Assembly: GCA_031279715.1 (NCBI GenBank)
Contig: JAITHY010000031.1
Location: 1 to 8,342, forward strand
Origin: Verrucomicrobiales bacterium
Lineage (GTDB): Bacteria; Verrucomicrobiota; Verrucomicrobiia; Methylacidiphilales; JAAUTS01
Length of the DNA stretch: 8,342 nt
Direction of reading: 5' to 3'
In this document: one piece after another, positions 1-6,870 of the stretch
Layout: each line of letters opens with the position of its first letter
How positions within the stretch are numbered: the stretch's first letter is position 1
Translations under genes and position numbers: made by a program
Notes under the pieces: model-generated
Databases searched by the model: none
The model's input: the letters and a program-made list of their open reading frames with translations, nothing else
Told to the model about the DNA's origin: nothing

Positions 1-1
1 G

Positions 2-1111
2 ATTGTGATTGGCGCGCGGTCGGCGATTTTCGCGCCGCTGAGGATGACGGGCATTATTATCATCGACGAGGAGCATGAGCACACGTACAAGCAGGAGGAG
101 ACGCCGCATTATCACGCGCGCGACCTGGCTGTGCTGCGCGGCGCGATGGAGCGGGCGCCGGTGGTGCTCGGCTCGGCGACGCCGTCGTTGGAGACGGTGC
201 ATAATGTGGCGCAGGGGAAATATTTGGCGGCGGTGTTGAGCAAGCGTGTCGAGGACATTAAAATGCCGGTGATTCACGTGCTGGATTTGCGGCGGGAATC
301 GCACGCTGACCGTGAGCAGGCGCTCATCGCCGGTGAGTTGCGCGAGGCGGTGACGGCGCGGCTGGCGCGGGGCGAGCAGTGCATTATTTTTCTCAACCGG
401 CGCGGTTACTCGACGAGCCTGAATTGTCCGAAGTGCGGCTATGTCGCGGAATGTCCGCATTGCGCGCTGCCGCTGACGTATCACCGGACGAGCGGGCGGA
501 TTTGCTGTCATTTGTGCGACCACACGGCGCCGGTGCCGCGCGTGTGTCCCGGGTGCGGTTTTGACCGCTACCAATACCTCGGCGCGGGGACGCAGAAAAT
601 CGAGGACGCGATTGCGCGGATGTTTGGCGCGGCGCGGATTTGCCGGATGGATTCGGATTCGATGCGCGGGCGTCATGCGTTTCAGCGGGCGTTGCAGGAT
701 TTTCGCGACCGGAAAACGGATATTTTGATTGGCACGCAAATGATTGCGAAGGGGTTGCATTTTCCAAATGTGACGCTGGTGGGGATTGTGAATTGCGACT
801 CGGCGTTGCAACTGCCTGATTTTCGCGCCGCTGAGCGTGTATTTCAGCAAATGGTGCAGGTGGCGGGGCGCGCCGGGCGCGGCGACCAGCCCGGCGAGGT
901 GTTCATCCAGAGTCACACGCCGTTTCATCCGGCGATTCAATTTGCTCGGCATCATGATGTGGAGGGGTTTGACGAGCAGGAGTTGGGGTTTCGCCGCGAG
1001 CACTTGTATCCGCCGTATCGTCGCGCCGTGTTGATTTGTTTTCGCGGGCGGTCGGAGGAGAAGACGAAATTTTGCATTGAGGCGGCGGCCAGGCGGCTGC
1101 GCGAGAGCTAG
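2..1111 (+). CDS. priA: Primosomal protein N' (PriA helicase), 5'-partial, ending at a premature in-frame TAG
   Basis: PriA is the superfamily 2 DNA helicase that recognises stalled forks and D-loops and reloads the replicative helicase. The window opens inside the helicase core: a GARSAIFAPL segment (family GTRSA motif), then the Walker B DEEH box at 65-76, the GSATPS motif III near 171-188, and motifs V/VI ending in QVAGRAGRG at 857-883. Between them lies the zinc-binding insertion with paired cysteines (CPKC, CPHC, CHLC, CPGC) at 425-556, diagnostic for PriA among helicases. The N-terminal DNA-binding and winged-helix domains lie upstream of the window. The frame is open from base 2; GTG at 5 is an internal codon, not the start. 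The frame stops at TAG 1109-1111, well before the usual end, and the missing C-terminal domain follows in the same frame. Identity is very secure; whether this allele is functional is open. Confidence 0.93.
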   Translation: MVIGARSAIFAPLRMTGIIIIDEEHEHTYKQEETPHYHARDLAVLRGAMERAPVVLGSATPSLETVHNVAQGKYLAAVLSKRVEDIKMPVIHVLDLRRESHADREQALIAGELREAVTARLARGEQCIIFLNRRGYSTSLNCPKCGYVAECPHCALPLTYHRTSGRICCHLCDHTAPVPRVCPGCGFDRYQYLGAGTQKIEDAIARMFGAARICRMDSDSMRGRHAFQRALQDFRDRKTDILIGTQMIAKGLHFPNVTLVGIVNCDSALQLPDFRAAERVFQQMVQVAGRAGRGDQPGEVFIQSHTPFHPAIQFARHHDVEGFDEQELGFRREHLYPPYRRAVLICFRGRSEEKTKFCIEAAARRLRES

Positions 1112-1315
1112 GCGCTGACGATGATCAGGCAGGAAATTCCCGATACCGCGCCCGCGCCGATTCCGACGATTCGGGATAATTACCGGTTTCATTTGTTTTT
1201 GCTGACGGGCCAGCCGCTGACGCTGAGCCGCGTGGTCAGGGAGCAAATCGTCAATCAGGAGTGGCCGGAGGATGTGCGCGTGACGGTGGATGTGGACGCG
1301 GTGAACATGCTTTAG
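1112..1315 (+). pseudogene. priA: C-terminal domain of PriA, separated from the helicase core by an in-frame amber codon
   Basis: This stretch continues the priA frame without any shift directly after the TAG at 1109-1111. It encodes a recognisable PriA C-terminal domain: a DTAPAPIPTIRDNYRFHL segment equivalent to the family's GPapApi...YR motif, and the ending VTVDVDAVNML, equivalent to the V.iDVDP..ml terminus. Only the stop codon separates it from the helicase part, so one substitution (for example GAG or CAG to TAG) explains the break. An ATG at 1121 could allow re-initiation nine bases after the stop, but there is no well-placed Shine-Dalgarno sequence. Alternatives are a sequencing error, a recent nonsense mutation, amber readthrough, or a true two-piece PriA. 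The terminal codon is also TAG (1313-1315), which argues against general reassignment of TAG. Confidence 0.75.
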
Positions 1316-1608
1316 GCGCCGAGGCTGGCGAGGATGCGCAGGAATTGCTCCCTGGTGATGCCGCCGAGGGTGACGGTTTTGCGTTTTCCCGTGTGGCCGC
1401 TGACGATGGACACGTCACGCCTGGGCAGGGCGAAAGTTTTGGCGAGGAAGCGGACGAGTTGGTCATTGGCAGCGTTGTCCACGGGAGGGGCTTGGATGGC
1501 GATTTTCAGCGCGCCGTCGTGGATTTTCAAAATTTTATCGCGGCTGGATCGCGGGGTGAGATGGACGCTGACGGTGAGGCCGTGTTGGTTGTCGCTGATG
1601 GTGAGCAC
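1312..1608 (-). CDS. DUF167 / YggU-family small protein
   Basis: A 98-residue protein transcribed against its neighbours. It carries the features I associate with DUF167 (YggU): a short beta-rich start LTVSVHLTPRSSRDKI, then ALKIAIQAPPVDNAANDQLVRFLAK at about residues 33-57 (family pattern L.i.l.APPvdgkAN..l..fLAk), and SGHTGKRKTV at about 70-79 (family G..sr.K.v). Length matches the family, typically around 100 residues. The biochemical role of the family is not established, so none is assigned. The start is GTG at 1608-1606, with no convincing Shine-Dalgarno upstream. Its TAA stop (plus-strand 1312-1314) overlaps the terminal TAG of priA (1313-1315), so the two genes converge with no intergenic space. 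It diverges from lpdA across a 212-bp gap. Confidence 0.85.
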   Translation of the reverse strand: MLTISDNQHGLTVSVHLTPRSSRDKILKIHDGALKIAIQAPPVDNAANDQLVRFLAKTFALPRRDVSIVSGHTGKRKTVTLGGITREQFLRILASLGA

Positions 1609-1634
1609 GGGAAAAATTTAAAATGCGCGGGAGG

Positions 1635-1655
1635 AAATTTGCAAATTAAATTTGC
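1635..1655. repeat. AT-rich palindrome with overlapping direct repeat (possible operator)
   Basis: GCAAATTAAATTTGC at 1641-1655 is a perfect inverted repeat of two 7-base arms around one base. The octamer AAATTTGC also occurs directly repeated at 1635-1642 and 1648-1655. It lies in the divergent region between the DUF167 gene and lpdA, upstream of the lpdA -10 candidate, where a regulator site would be expected. Binding by any protein is inference; AT-rich spacer composition could yield it by chance. Confidence 0.35.
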
Positions 1656-1688
1656 CGGCGCTTTTGTTCTTCCGCAACCTTTTGGGGA

Positions 1689-1697
1689 TGTTATAGT
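1689..1697 (+). promoter_or_regulatory. Extended -10 promoter candidate for lpdA-lipA
   Basis: TGTTATAGT matches the extended -10 form TGnTATAAT with one mismatch. No good -35 box is present at 16-18 bp upstream, as is common for extended -10 promoters. Transcription would begin near 1704, giving a leader of about 115 nt before lpdA. Assigned by pattern only. Confidence 0.4.
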
Positions 1698-1820
1698 GCC
1701 CGTGGCCGAGGTTGTTGAAACATCCAAATTGAAAATGTCCGCCGCTGACGGGGCGCGGTTGCCTGGAGAGGCGCGGCATTTGTTGGGAAATCCGGGGTGT
1801 TGCCGGTTTGAGGAGGTGTT

Positions 1821-3200
1821 ATGGAATATGATTTAATCGTGGTTGGCGGCGGTCCCGCAGGGTACGTGGGCGCGATTCGCGCGGCGCAATTGGGAAAAAA
1901 AGTGGCGTGTGTGGAGCGGGAGCGGGCGGGCGGGACTTGCCTGAATTGGGGTTGCATTCCGACCAAGGCGCTGCTCAGGAGCGCGGAGATTTTTTCCACG
2001 GTCAGGCGCGCGGCGGATTTTGGTGTCAATGTCAGCGGGGTCACTCACGACTTTGAGCGGGTGGTGAGCCGCAGTCGCGGCGTGACGGACACGATGGCGC
2101 GGGGCATTGAGTTTTTATTCAGGAGCAAGAAAGTCGATTATGTGCGCGGCCAGGCGAAAATCACGCGGGATAAAACAGTCATCGTCAGCGGCGCGGACGG
2201 CGGGGAGCGGGCGCTGAGGGCGGAAAATATTTTGCTCGCCACGGGTGCGAGGGCGCGGCTGCTGTCCGGTTTGCGGGCGGACGGACAGGTGGTGTTGACC
2301 AGCCGCGAGGCGCTGATGATGAGGCGGCAGCCGAAGTCCATCGTCATCATCGGCGGCGGGGCGATTGGCGTGGAGTTCGCGTATTTTTTCAATGTGTTTG
2401 GCACCAGGGTGACGTTGATTGAGGCGTTGCCGCGAATTTTGCCGGTGGAGGACCATGAGGTTTCCGCATTGCTGGCCAGGAGTTTTACCAGAAGCGGGAT
2501 TGATGTGTTGACCGGCGCCAAGGTTGACAAGATTGAAACCGGCGCTGACGGGGTGAGGCTGACGGTCAGCGGCAGGAGTGTTGAGGCCGAGGCGCTGCTG
2601 GTGTCCATTGGTGTCGTGCCGAACTTGGACGGGGTGCTGGCGGACGGGTTGAAACTGGAGCTTGACGCGAAAGGCTGGATTGCAACCGATTCCCGTTACC
2701 AGACCAGCGTCAGCGGCATTTACGCGGCGGGGGATGTGATTGGGCCGCCGCTGCTGGCGCACGTGGCGTCGCATGAGGCGATTGCGGCGGTGGAGGGGAT
2801 GTTTGTCAGCGGATGTTCGCCGCGCAAGGTGACGGTGTTCCCCGCTTGCACGTATTGTCAGCCGCAGGTGGCATCGGTTGGCTTGACGGAGAATGCCGCG
2901 CGGGAGCAGGGCGTGAAATTCCGCGTCGGCAAGTTTCCGTACCGCGCCAGCGGTCGCGCGGTGGCGGCGGGCGAGCCGGAGGGTTTTGTCAAGCTCATCA
3001 TCAGCGAGCCGCGGGGGGAGGTGCTCGGCGCGCACATTGTCGGCGCGGAGGCGACGGAGTTGATTGGCGAGCTTGGGCTGGCCGTCACGCTGGGAGCCAC
3101 TGACGATGAGATTGGGGCGGCCATCCACGCGCATCCGACGCTGACGGAGATGATTGCGGAAGCCTGCGCGGCGGCGAAGGGCGCGGCGGTTCATATTTGA
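1821..3200 (+). CDS. lpdA: Dihydrolipoyl dehydrogenase (E3)
   Basis: A complete 459-residue cytoplasmic flavoprotein that reoxidises dihydrolipoyl groups of 2-oxoacid dehydrogenase complexes (or the glycine cleavage system) using FAD and NAD+. Visible in order: FAD-binding GGGPAG at residues 9-14; redox disulfide C40 and C45 in GGTCLNWGCIPTK; a second dinucleotide fold IIGGGAIGVEFA for NAD; the FAD-binding GIYAAGDV; and the C-terminal HAHPTLTE with catalytic pair H438 and E443. These distinguish it from glutathione or mercuric reductases. Length is normal for the family. The start is supported by AGGAGGTG at 1811-1818. lipA follows after 9 bases, suggesting one lipoate-related transcript. No E1 or E2 gene is in the window, so the complex it serves is unknown. 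It contains several CGCTGACG-type words, including a palindromic cluster near 2543-2571. Confidence 0.95.
   Translation: MEYDLIVVGGGPAGYVGAIRAAQLGKKVACVERERAGGTCLNWGCIPTKALLRSAEIFSTVRRAADFGVNVSGVTHDFERVVSRSRGVTDTMARGIEFLFRSKKVDYVRGQAKITRDKTVIVSGADGGERALRAENILLATGARARLLSGLRADGQVVLTSREALMMRRQPKSIVIIGGGAIGVEFAYFFNVFGTRVTLIEALPRILPVEDHEVSALLARSFTRSGIDVLTGAKVDKIETGADGVRLTVSGRSVEAEALLVSIGVVPNLDGVLADGLKLELDAKGWIATDSRYQTSVSGIYAAGDVIGPPLLAHVASHEAIAAVEGMFVSGCSPRKVTVFPACTYCQPQVASVGLTENAAREQGVKFRVGKFPYRASGRAVAAGEPEGFVKLIISEPRGEVLGAHIVGAEATELIGELGLAVTLGATDDEIGAAIHAHPTLTEMIAEACAAAKGAAVHI
2543..2571. repeat. Cluster of CGCTGACG-type words inside lpdA
   Basis: An exact CGCTGACG at 2543-2550 is followed by GCTGACGGTCAGC at 2558-2570, a perfect 6-bp inverted repeat around a central G. 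This gives two direct and one inverted copy of the word in 29 bases. The codons read GADGVRLTVSG, so the copies fall in different reading frames (GAD, LT, VSG). Confidence 0.7.
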
Positions 3201-3209
3201 GGACGCGAA

Positions 3210-4112
3210 ATGCCCGGCGCAAATTCCAACACTGACATTGAGCGCAAACCGCCGTGGTTGCGGGCGCAAATTCCCGGCGGACGGACGTATCAACAGTTGC
3301 AGGGGCTGGTGAAAACGCACCGGTTGCACACGGTTTGCGCGAGCGCGCGGTGCCCGAACCTGGGTGAGTGCTGGAACCGCGGCATCGCCACGGTGATGAT
3401 TCTTGGCGATGTGTGTACGCGGTCATGCGGATTTTGCGCGATTGAGACGGGGAGACCGTCAGCGGCGGATTTTGGCGAACCCGCGCGCGTCGCTGACGCG
3501 GTGCGGATTATGGGTTTGCGCCATGTGGTGATTACGTCCGTGGCGCGGGATGAACTCGCTGACGGTGGCTCGGAGATTTGGGCGCGGACGATTCGCGCGG
3601 TGCGGCGGGCCAACCCTGAGACGAGCATTGAGGTCTTGATTCCTGATTTCAGGGGGCATTGGGAGGATTTGCACCGCGTGCTGGACGCTGAGCCTGACAT
3701 CTTGAACCACAATGTCGAGACTGTGCCGAGTTTGCACAAATTGGTGCGTCCGCAGGCGGGGTATGAGCGGAGTTTGGAAGTGTTGCGGCGTTCCAAGGAG
3801 CGCGGTTTTACCACCAAGACCAGCATTATGCTGGGGTTGGGCGAGGCTGAGGATGAGCTGCTCAAGGTGTTTCAGGATTTGGTGGACATCAAGGTGGACA
3901 TTCTCACGCTGGGGCAATATCTGCGTCCGTCGAAAAATCATTTGCCCGTCAGGCGCTGGGTCACACCGGAGGATTTTGCCCGCCTGAAAGCAACGGCGCT
4001 GACGATGGGCTTTGGCGTGTGTGAAAGCGCGCCGCTGGTGAGGAGTTCCTATCACGCGGACGAGCAGTCGGAGAAATACACGCGCCAGACCGTGGGGAAA
4101 GCCGCGTGTTAA
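3210..4112 (+). CDS. lipA: Lipoyl synthase (radical SAM)
   Basis: A complete 300-residue iron-sulfur enzyme that inserts two sulfur atoms into protein-bound octanoyl groups, forming the lipoyl cofactor. Both cluster signatures are present: the auxiliary cluster motif C43-X4-C48-X5-C54 (CASARCPNLGEC) and the radical SAM triad C69-X3-C73-X2-C76 (CTRSCGFC). The C-terminal RSSYHA at residues 278-283 supplies the serine that ligates the auxiliary cluster. RDELADGG and the NHNVETVPSLH segment are also family hallmarks. Length is usual. The ATG at 3210 lies 9 bases after lpdA, with GAGGA just upstream overlapping the lpdA stop, so the pair is probably translated from one mRNA: one gene makes the cofactor, the other recycles it. 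No lipB or lplA is present nearby. A clear terminator after the gene is not visible. Confidence 0.96.
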   Translation: MPGANSNTDIERKPPWLRAQIPGGRTYQQLQGLVKTHRLHTVCASARCPNLGECWNRGIATVMILGDVCTRSCGFCAIETGRPSAADFGEPARVADAVRIMGLRHVVITSVARDELADGGSEIWARTIRAVRRANPETSIEVLIPDFRGHWEDLHRVLDAEPDILNHNVETVPSLHKLVRPQAGYERSLEVLRRSKERGFTTKTSIMLGLGEAEDELLKVFQDLVDIKVDILTLGQYLRPSKNHLPVRRWVTPEDFARLKATALTMGFGVCESAPLVRSSYHADEQSEKYTRQTVGKAAC

Positions 4113-4120
4113 CCTGTTGG

Positions 4121-4134
4121 ATGGCGTTTGCCAT
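4121..4134 (+). other. Small hairpin just downstream of lipA
   Basis: ATGGC and GCCAT form a perfect 5-bp stem with a GTTT loop nine bases after the lipA stop. The nearest T-run (4155-4160) is about 20 bases away, so it is a poor intrinsic terminator. It may be a 3'-end stabilising structure or chance. Confidence 0.25.
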
Positions 4135-4198
4135 GGGGTCGGGGATGAGGAGGATTTTTTGCGATGGTGAAATTAATGAAAAATTTTTTACAAAAATG

Positions 4199-4226
4199 TT
4201 GACACTCAGCGGCAAAGTGCTAGAAA
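4199..4226 (+). promoter_or_regulatory. Sigma70-type promoter for tRNA-Thr and tuf
   Basis: A perfect TTGACA -35 box (4199-4204) is followed after 16 bp by TAGAAA (4221-4226), with a TG at 4218-4219 giving an extended -10. This is the best promoter match in the window and is correctly placed upstream of the tRNA-Thr/tuf cluster. The expected start is near 4233. The spacer contains CTCAGCGG, a degenerate form of the dispersed word. Confidence 0.6.
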
Positions 4227-4350
4227 TTTCATTCCCTTTTTTGCGAAAGGTGGGTTGTGCCTTGATTTCATGGGCCTTCCCTCGTTTAACAAAAACGGGA
4301 GTGTGTTGCAATGATTTTTGGGTTGTGAAGGTTGTGGCACGTTTCCACAG
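4227..4350 (+). other. Leader between the promoter and tRNA-Thr, no gene seen
   Basis: About 120 bases with no credible coding signal. The region is noticeably more AT-rich than its surroundings and has T-runs and A-runs. An imperfect stem-loop around CGTTT/AAACG (near 4284-4298) with loop AACAA is present. I recognise no riboswitch or known RNA family. It would be removed as the 5' leader of tRNA-Thr by RNase P. Confidence 0.35.
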
Positions 4351-4423
4351 GCTTGCGTAGCTCAGTTGGTAGAGCACGTCCTTGGTAAGGACGAGGTCGT
4401 CGGTTCAATCCCGATCGCAAGCT
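4351..4423 (+). tRNA. tRNA-Thr (anticodon GGU)
   Basis: A complete 73-nt cloverleaf. Acceptor stem GCTTGCG (4351-4357) pairs with CGCAAGC (4416-4422). The D arm is GCTC/GAGC with loop AGTTGGTA. The anticodon stem CGTCC/GGACG encloses TTGGTAA, giving anticodon GGT at 4384-4386, which reads ACC/ACU threonine codons. The T arm GTCGG/CCGAT holds TTCAATC. The CCA end is not encoded (the gene is followed by CGG), so it must be added enzymatically. A threonine tRNA ahead of tuf is a common bacterial arrangement. Confidence 0.95.
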
Positions 4424-4446
4424 CGGTGAAATCTTTGCAACTCACG

Positions 4447-4477
4447 GGACGACGCGCCGCTGACGGTGACGCCGTCC
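4447..4477 (+). other. Imperfect hairpin carrying a CGCTGACG copy in its loop
   Basis: GGACGACG (4447-4454) can pair with CGCCGTCC (4470-4477) with a single mismatch; the loop holds CGCTGACG (4458-4465). It lies between tRNA-Thr and tuf and is followed by A-rich sequence, so it does not look like a terminator. It may be a processing or stabilising structure at the 5' end of tuf mRNA. Confidence 0.35.
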
Positions 4478-4525
4478 AAAAGAAACAACAATAAATAAGG
4501 AAATTAAATAGCGCAGAGAAGGAAA

Positions 4526-4541
4526 GACCGGCTCGCCGGTC
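4526..4541 (+). other. GC-rich hairpin in the tuf leader
   Basis: GACCGG and CCGGTC form a perfect 6-bp stem around the loop CTCG, ending 9 bases before the tuf Shine-Dalgarno AAGGAG (4551-4556). Position suggests an influence on translation or mRNA stability; function is not shown. Confidence 0.4.
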
Positions 4542-4560
4542 ACTAAACTGAAGGAGTATT

Positions 4561-5754
<1,194 letters not shown>

Positions 5755-5762
5755 CGCTGACG
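5755..5762 (+). repeat. CGCTGACG copy immediately after the tuf stop
   Basis: The word begins at the base following TGA (5752-5754) and the local sequence CTGACGCTGACGG is a short tandem of it. A looser version, GTTGACGCTGG, follows at 5773-5783. This places copies directly at the 3' end of tuf. Confidence 0.6.
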
Positions 5763-5804
5763 GCCAGACACCGTTGACGCTGGTGGTGTCGGATAAAAAA
5801 TTTG

Positions 5805-5837
5805 GACGCTGACGGTGAGGAAATCATCGTCAGCGGC
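5805..5837 (+). repeat. Hairpin built from two facing copies of the dispersed word, between tuf and tRNA-Trp
   Basis: CGCTGACGGTGA (5807-5818) pairs with TCATCGTCAGCG (5824-5835) over 12 bp, one of them a G-U pair, enclosing a GGAAA loop. It lies 20 bases upstream of tRNA-Trp. It lacks a T-run, so it is not a classical intrinsic terminator. It could protect the tuf mRNA 3' end or guide processing of the tuf/tRNA transcript; both are inference. Confidence 0.65.
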
Positions 5838-5857
5838 AGCGTCAAAAGGTTTAACGA

Positions 5858-5930
5858 AGGGCAGTAGTTCAATTGGTAGAGCAGCGGTCTCCAAAACCGC
5901 CTGTTGGGGGTTCGAGTCCCTCCTGCCCTG
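5858..5930 (+). tRNA. tRNA-Trp (anticodon CCA)
   Basis: A complete 73-nt cloverleaf. Acceptor AGGGCAG (5858-5864) pairs with CTGCCCT (5923-5929), with discriminator G at 5930. The D arm is GTTC/GAGC, with one G-U pair, around AATTGGTA. The anticodon stem GCGGT/ACCGC encloses CTCCAAA, giving anticodon CCA at 5891-5893. The T arm GGGGG/CCCTC (one G-U pair) holds TTCGAGT. CCA is not encoded. The position between tuf and secE is conserved across many bacteria. Confidence 0.96.
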
Positions 5931-5949
5931 CGGACAAGGTGCAAAGTTT

Positions 5950-6261
5950 ATGGATTTGGTTTGGAAGTTTGTGAGTGCGAATTTGTGGTACATTGTGCCG
6001 CTGACGGTGATATTGCTGTTGGCACTGGTGTATCGCAAGCAGATTTCGCGGTTTTACGGCGAGGTGCGCGGCGAACTGGCGAAATGCACCTGGCCTTGGG
6101 ACCCGGAGCAGTCGGGTTTTCGCAAATACAAGGTGTTGATTGACTCGACGCTGGTGGTGTGCGTTGCCTCGCTGTTACTGGCGGGATACACAACCGGTTT
6201 TGATTTTGTTATTTCCAATCTGGTGACGCTGCTGACCAGGGTGGTGACGGGGGCATTTTAA
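5950..6261 (+). CDS. secE: Preprotein translocase subunit SecE
   Basis: A 103-residue inner-membrane subunit of the SecYEG channel that clamps SecY. The family core is visible: an amphipathic segment GEVRGELAKCTWPWDP (about 37-52, equivalent to the usual E..KV.WP), followed by the conserved membrane helix at about 62-83. Two things differ from the minimal one-helix SecE: an extra N-terminal membrane helix at about 8-28, and a linker after WP several residues longer than in the short forms. The ATG at 5950 is preferred because AAGGTG (5936-5941) lies 8 bases upstream. Upstream in-frame codons would run through tRNA-Trp. The mRNA leader after tRNA processing would be only 19 nt. Its TAA shares one base with the nusG ATG, implying translational coupling. 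Confidence 0.93.
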   Translation: MDLVWKFVSANLWYIVPLTVILLLALVYRKQISRFYGEVRGELAKCTWPWDPEQSGFRKYKVLIDSTLVVCVASLLLAGYTTGFDFVISNLVTLLTRVVTGAF

Positions 6262-6863
6262 TGAGCGACGAAACTTTTACCTCGCAGCCGGATGTTGCGG
6301 AGCGGAAGTACCCGCAACAGTGGTATGCGCTGCACGTGATGTCGGGGCAGGAGAGCAACGTGTTCAAGAGCATGACGGGGCGCGTTCGCATGGAGGAGAT
6401 GGGCGATTATGTCCATGAGATTTTGATTCCCTCGGAGCGCGTGTCGGAGGTGAAGCGCGGGAAGAAAGTGGAATTGACGCGGAAGTTGTACCCCGGTTAC
6501 GTGTTTGTCAACATGTATTTGCTGGATGAGGGCAGGCAGTTAGTGGACAAGACTTGGTATTTTGTGAAGGATACGCCGGGCGTGCTGGGCTTTGCCAACG
6601 GTGACAAGCCGCTGCCGATGAGACAGTCGGAAGTGGACGCGATGCTGGCGCAGTTGCGTGACAAGGAAGACAAGGTGACGCCGAAGGTGATGTGGGTGGT
6701 CGGTGATCGGGTGCGCGTGGGCGACGGTCCATTTGAGGGGCAAGAAGGCGTCATTGACGGCGTGGACGAGGAGCGCGGGCGCGTGAATGTGGCGGTGAGT
6801 ATTTTCGGGCGCTCGACGCCGGTGGAATTGGAGTATTGGCAGATTTCGAAAATTGAGGAATAA
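6261..6863 (+). CDS. nusG: Transcription termination/antitermination protein NusG
   Basis: A complete 200-residue transcription factor that binds the RNA polymerase clamp and links to Rho or ribosomal S10. The NGN domain starts at QQWYALHVMSGQE (about 19-31) and includes KLYPGYVFVNM. A linker of charged residues follows, then the KOW domain VGDRVRVGDGPFEGQEGVI (about 147-165), ending with FGRSTPVELEYWQI, the typical NusG C-terminus. About 18 residues precede the NGN fold, slightly longer than in E. coli. The ATG overlaps the secE stop by one base (TAATG), with GGGGG at 6249-6253 as a possible ribosome-binding site. secE-nusG is a nearly universal bacterial pair. No exact copy of the dispersed word occurs in this gene. 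Confidence 0.97.
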   Translation: MSDETFTSQPDVAERKYPQQWYALHVMSGQESNVFKSMTGRVRMEEMGDYVHEILIPSERVSEVKRGKKVELTRKLYPGYVFVNMYLLDEGRQLVDKTWYFVKDTPGVLGFANGDKPLPMRQSEVDAMLAQLRDKEDKVTPKVMWVVGDRVRVGDGPFEGQEGVIDGVDEERGRVNVAVSIFGRSTPVELEYWQISKIEE

Positions 6864-6870
6864 CGTGAGT

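Noticed and set aside
1261..1836. 191-codon frame on + opposite the DUF167 gene
   Set aside because: Low-complexity G/A/D/E-rich translation without family features; the minus-strand DUF167 motifs are clear.
2115..3329. Open frame of 404 codons antisense to lpdA and the lipA start
   Set aside because: Composition (rich in R, H, Q and P) is typical of the reverse strand of GC-rich genes, no family is recognisable, and it lies opposite two certain genes.
4164..4202. 12-codon leader peptide MVKLMKNFLQKC preceded by AGGAGG
   Set aside because: Not threonine-rich or otherwise attenuator-like, the spacing is long, and it lies upstream of the main promoter; recorded only as a curiosity.
4106..4360. 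84-codon frame after lipA
   Set aside because: It begins inside lipA, crosses the best promoter and enters tRNA-Thr, with no family resemblance.
5774..5799. TTGACG ... TAAAAA as a promoter for tRNA-Trp-secE
   Set aside because: The spacer is about 14 bp, too short for sigma70, and the TTGACG is part of a dispersed-word variant.
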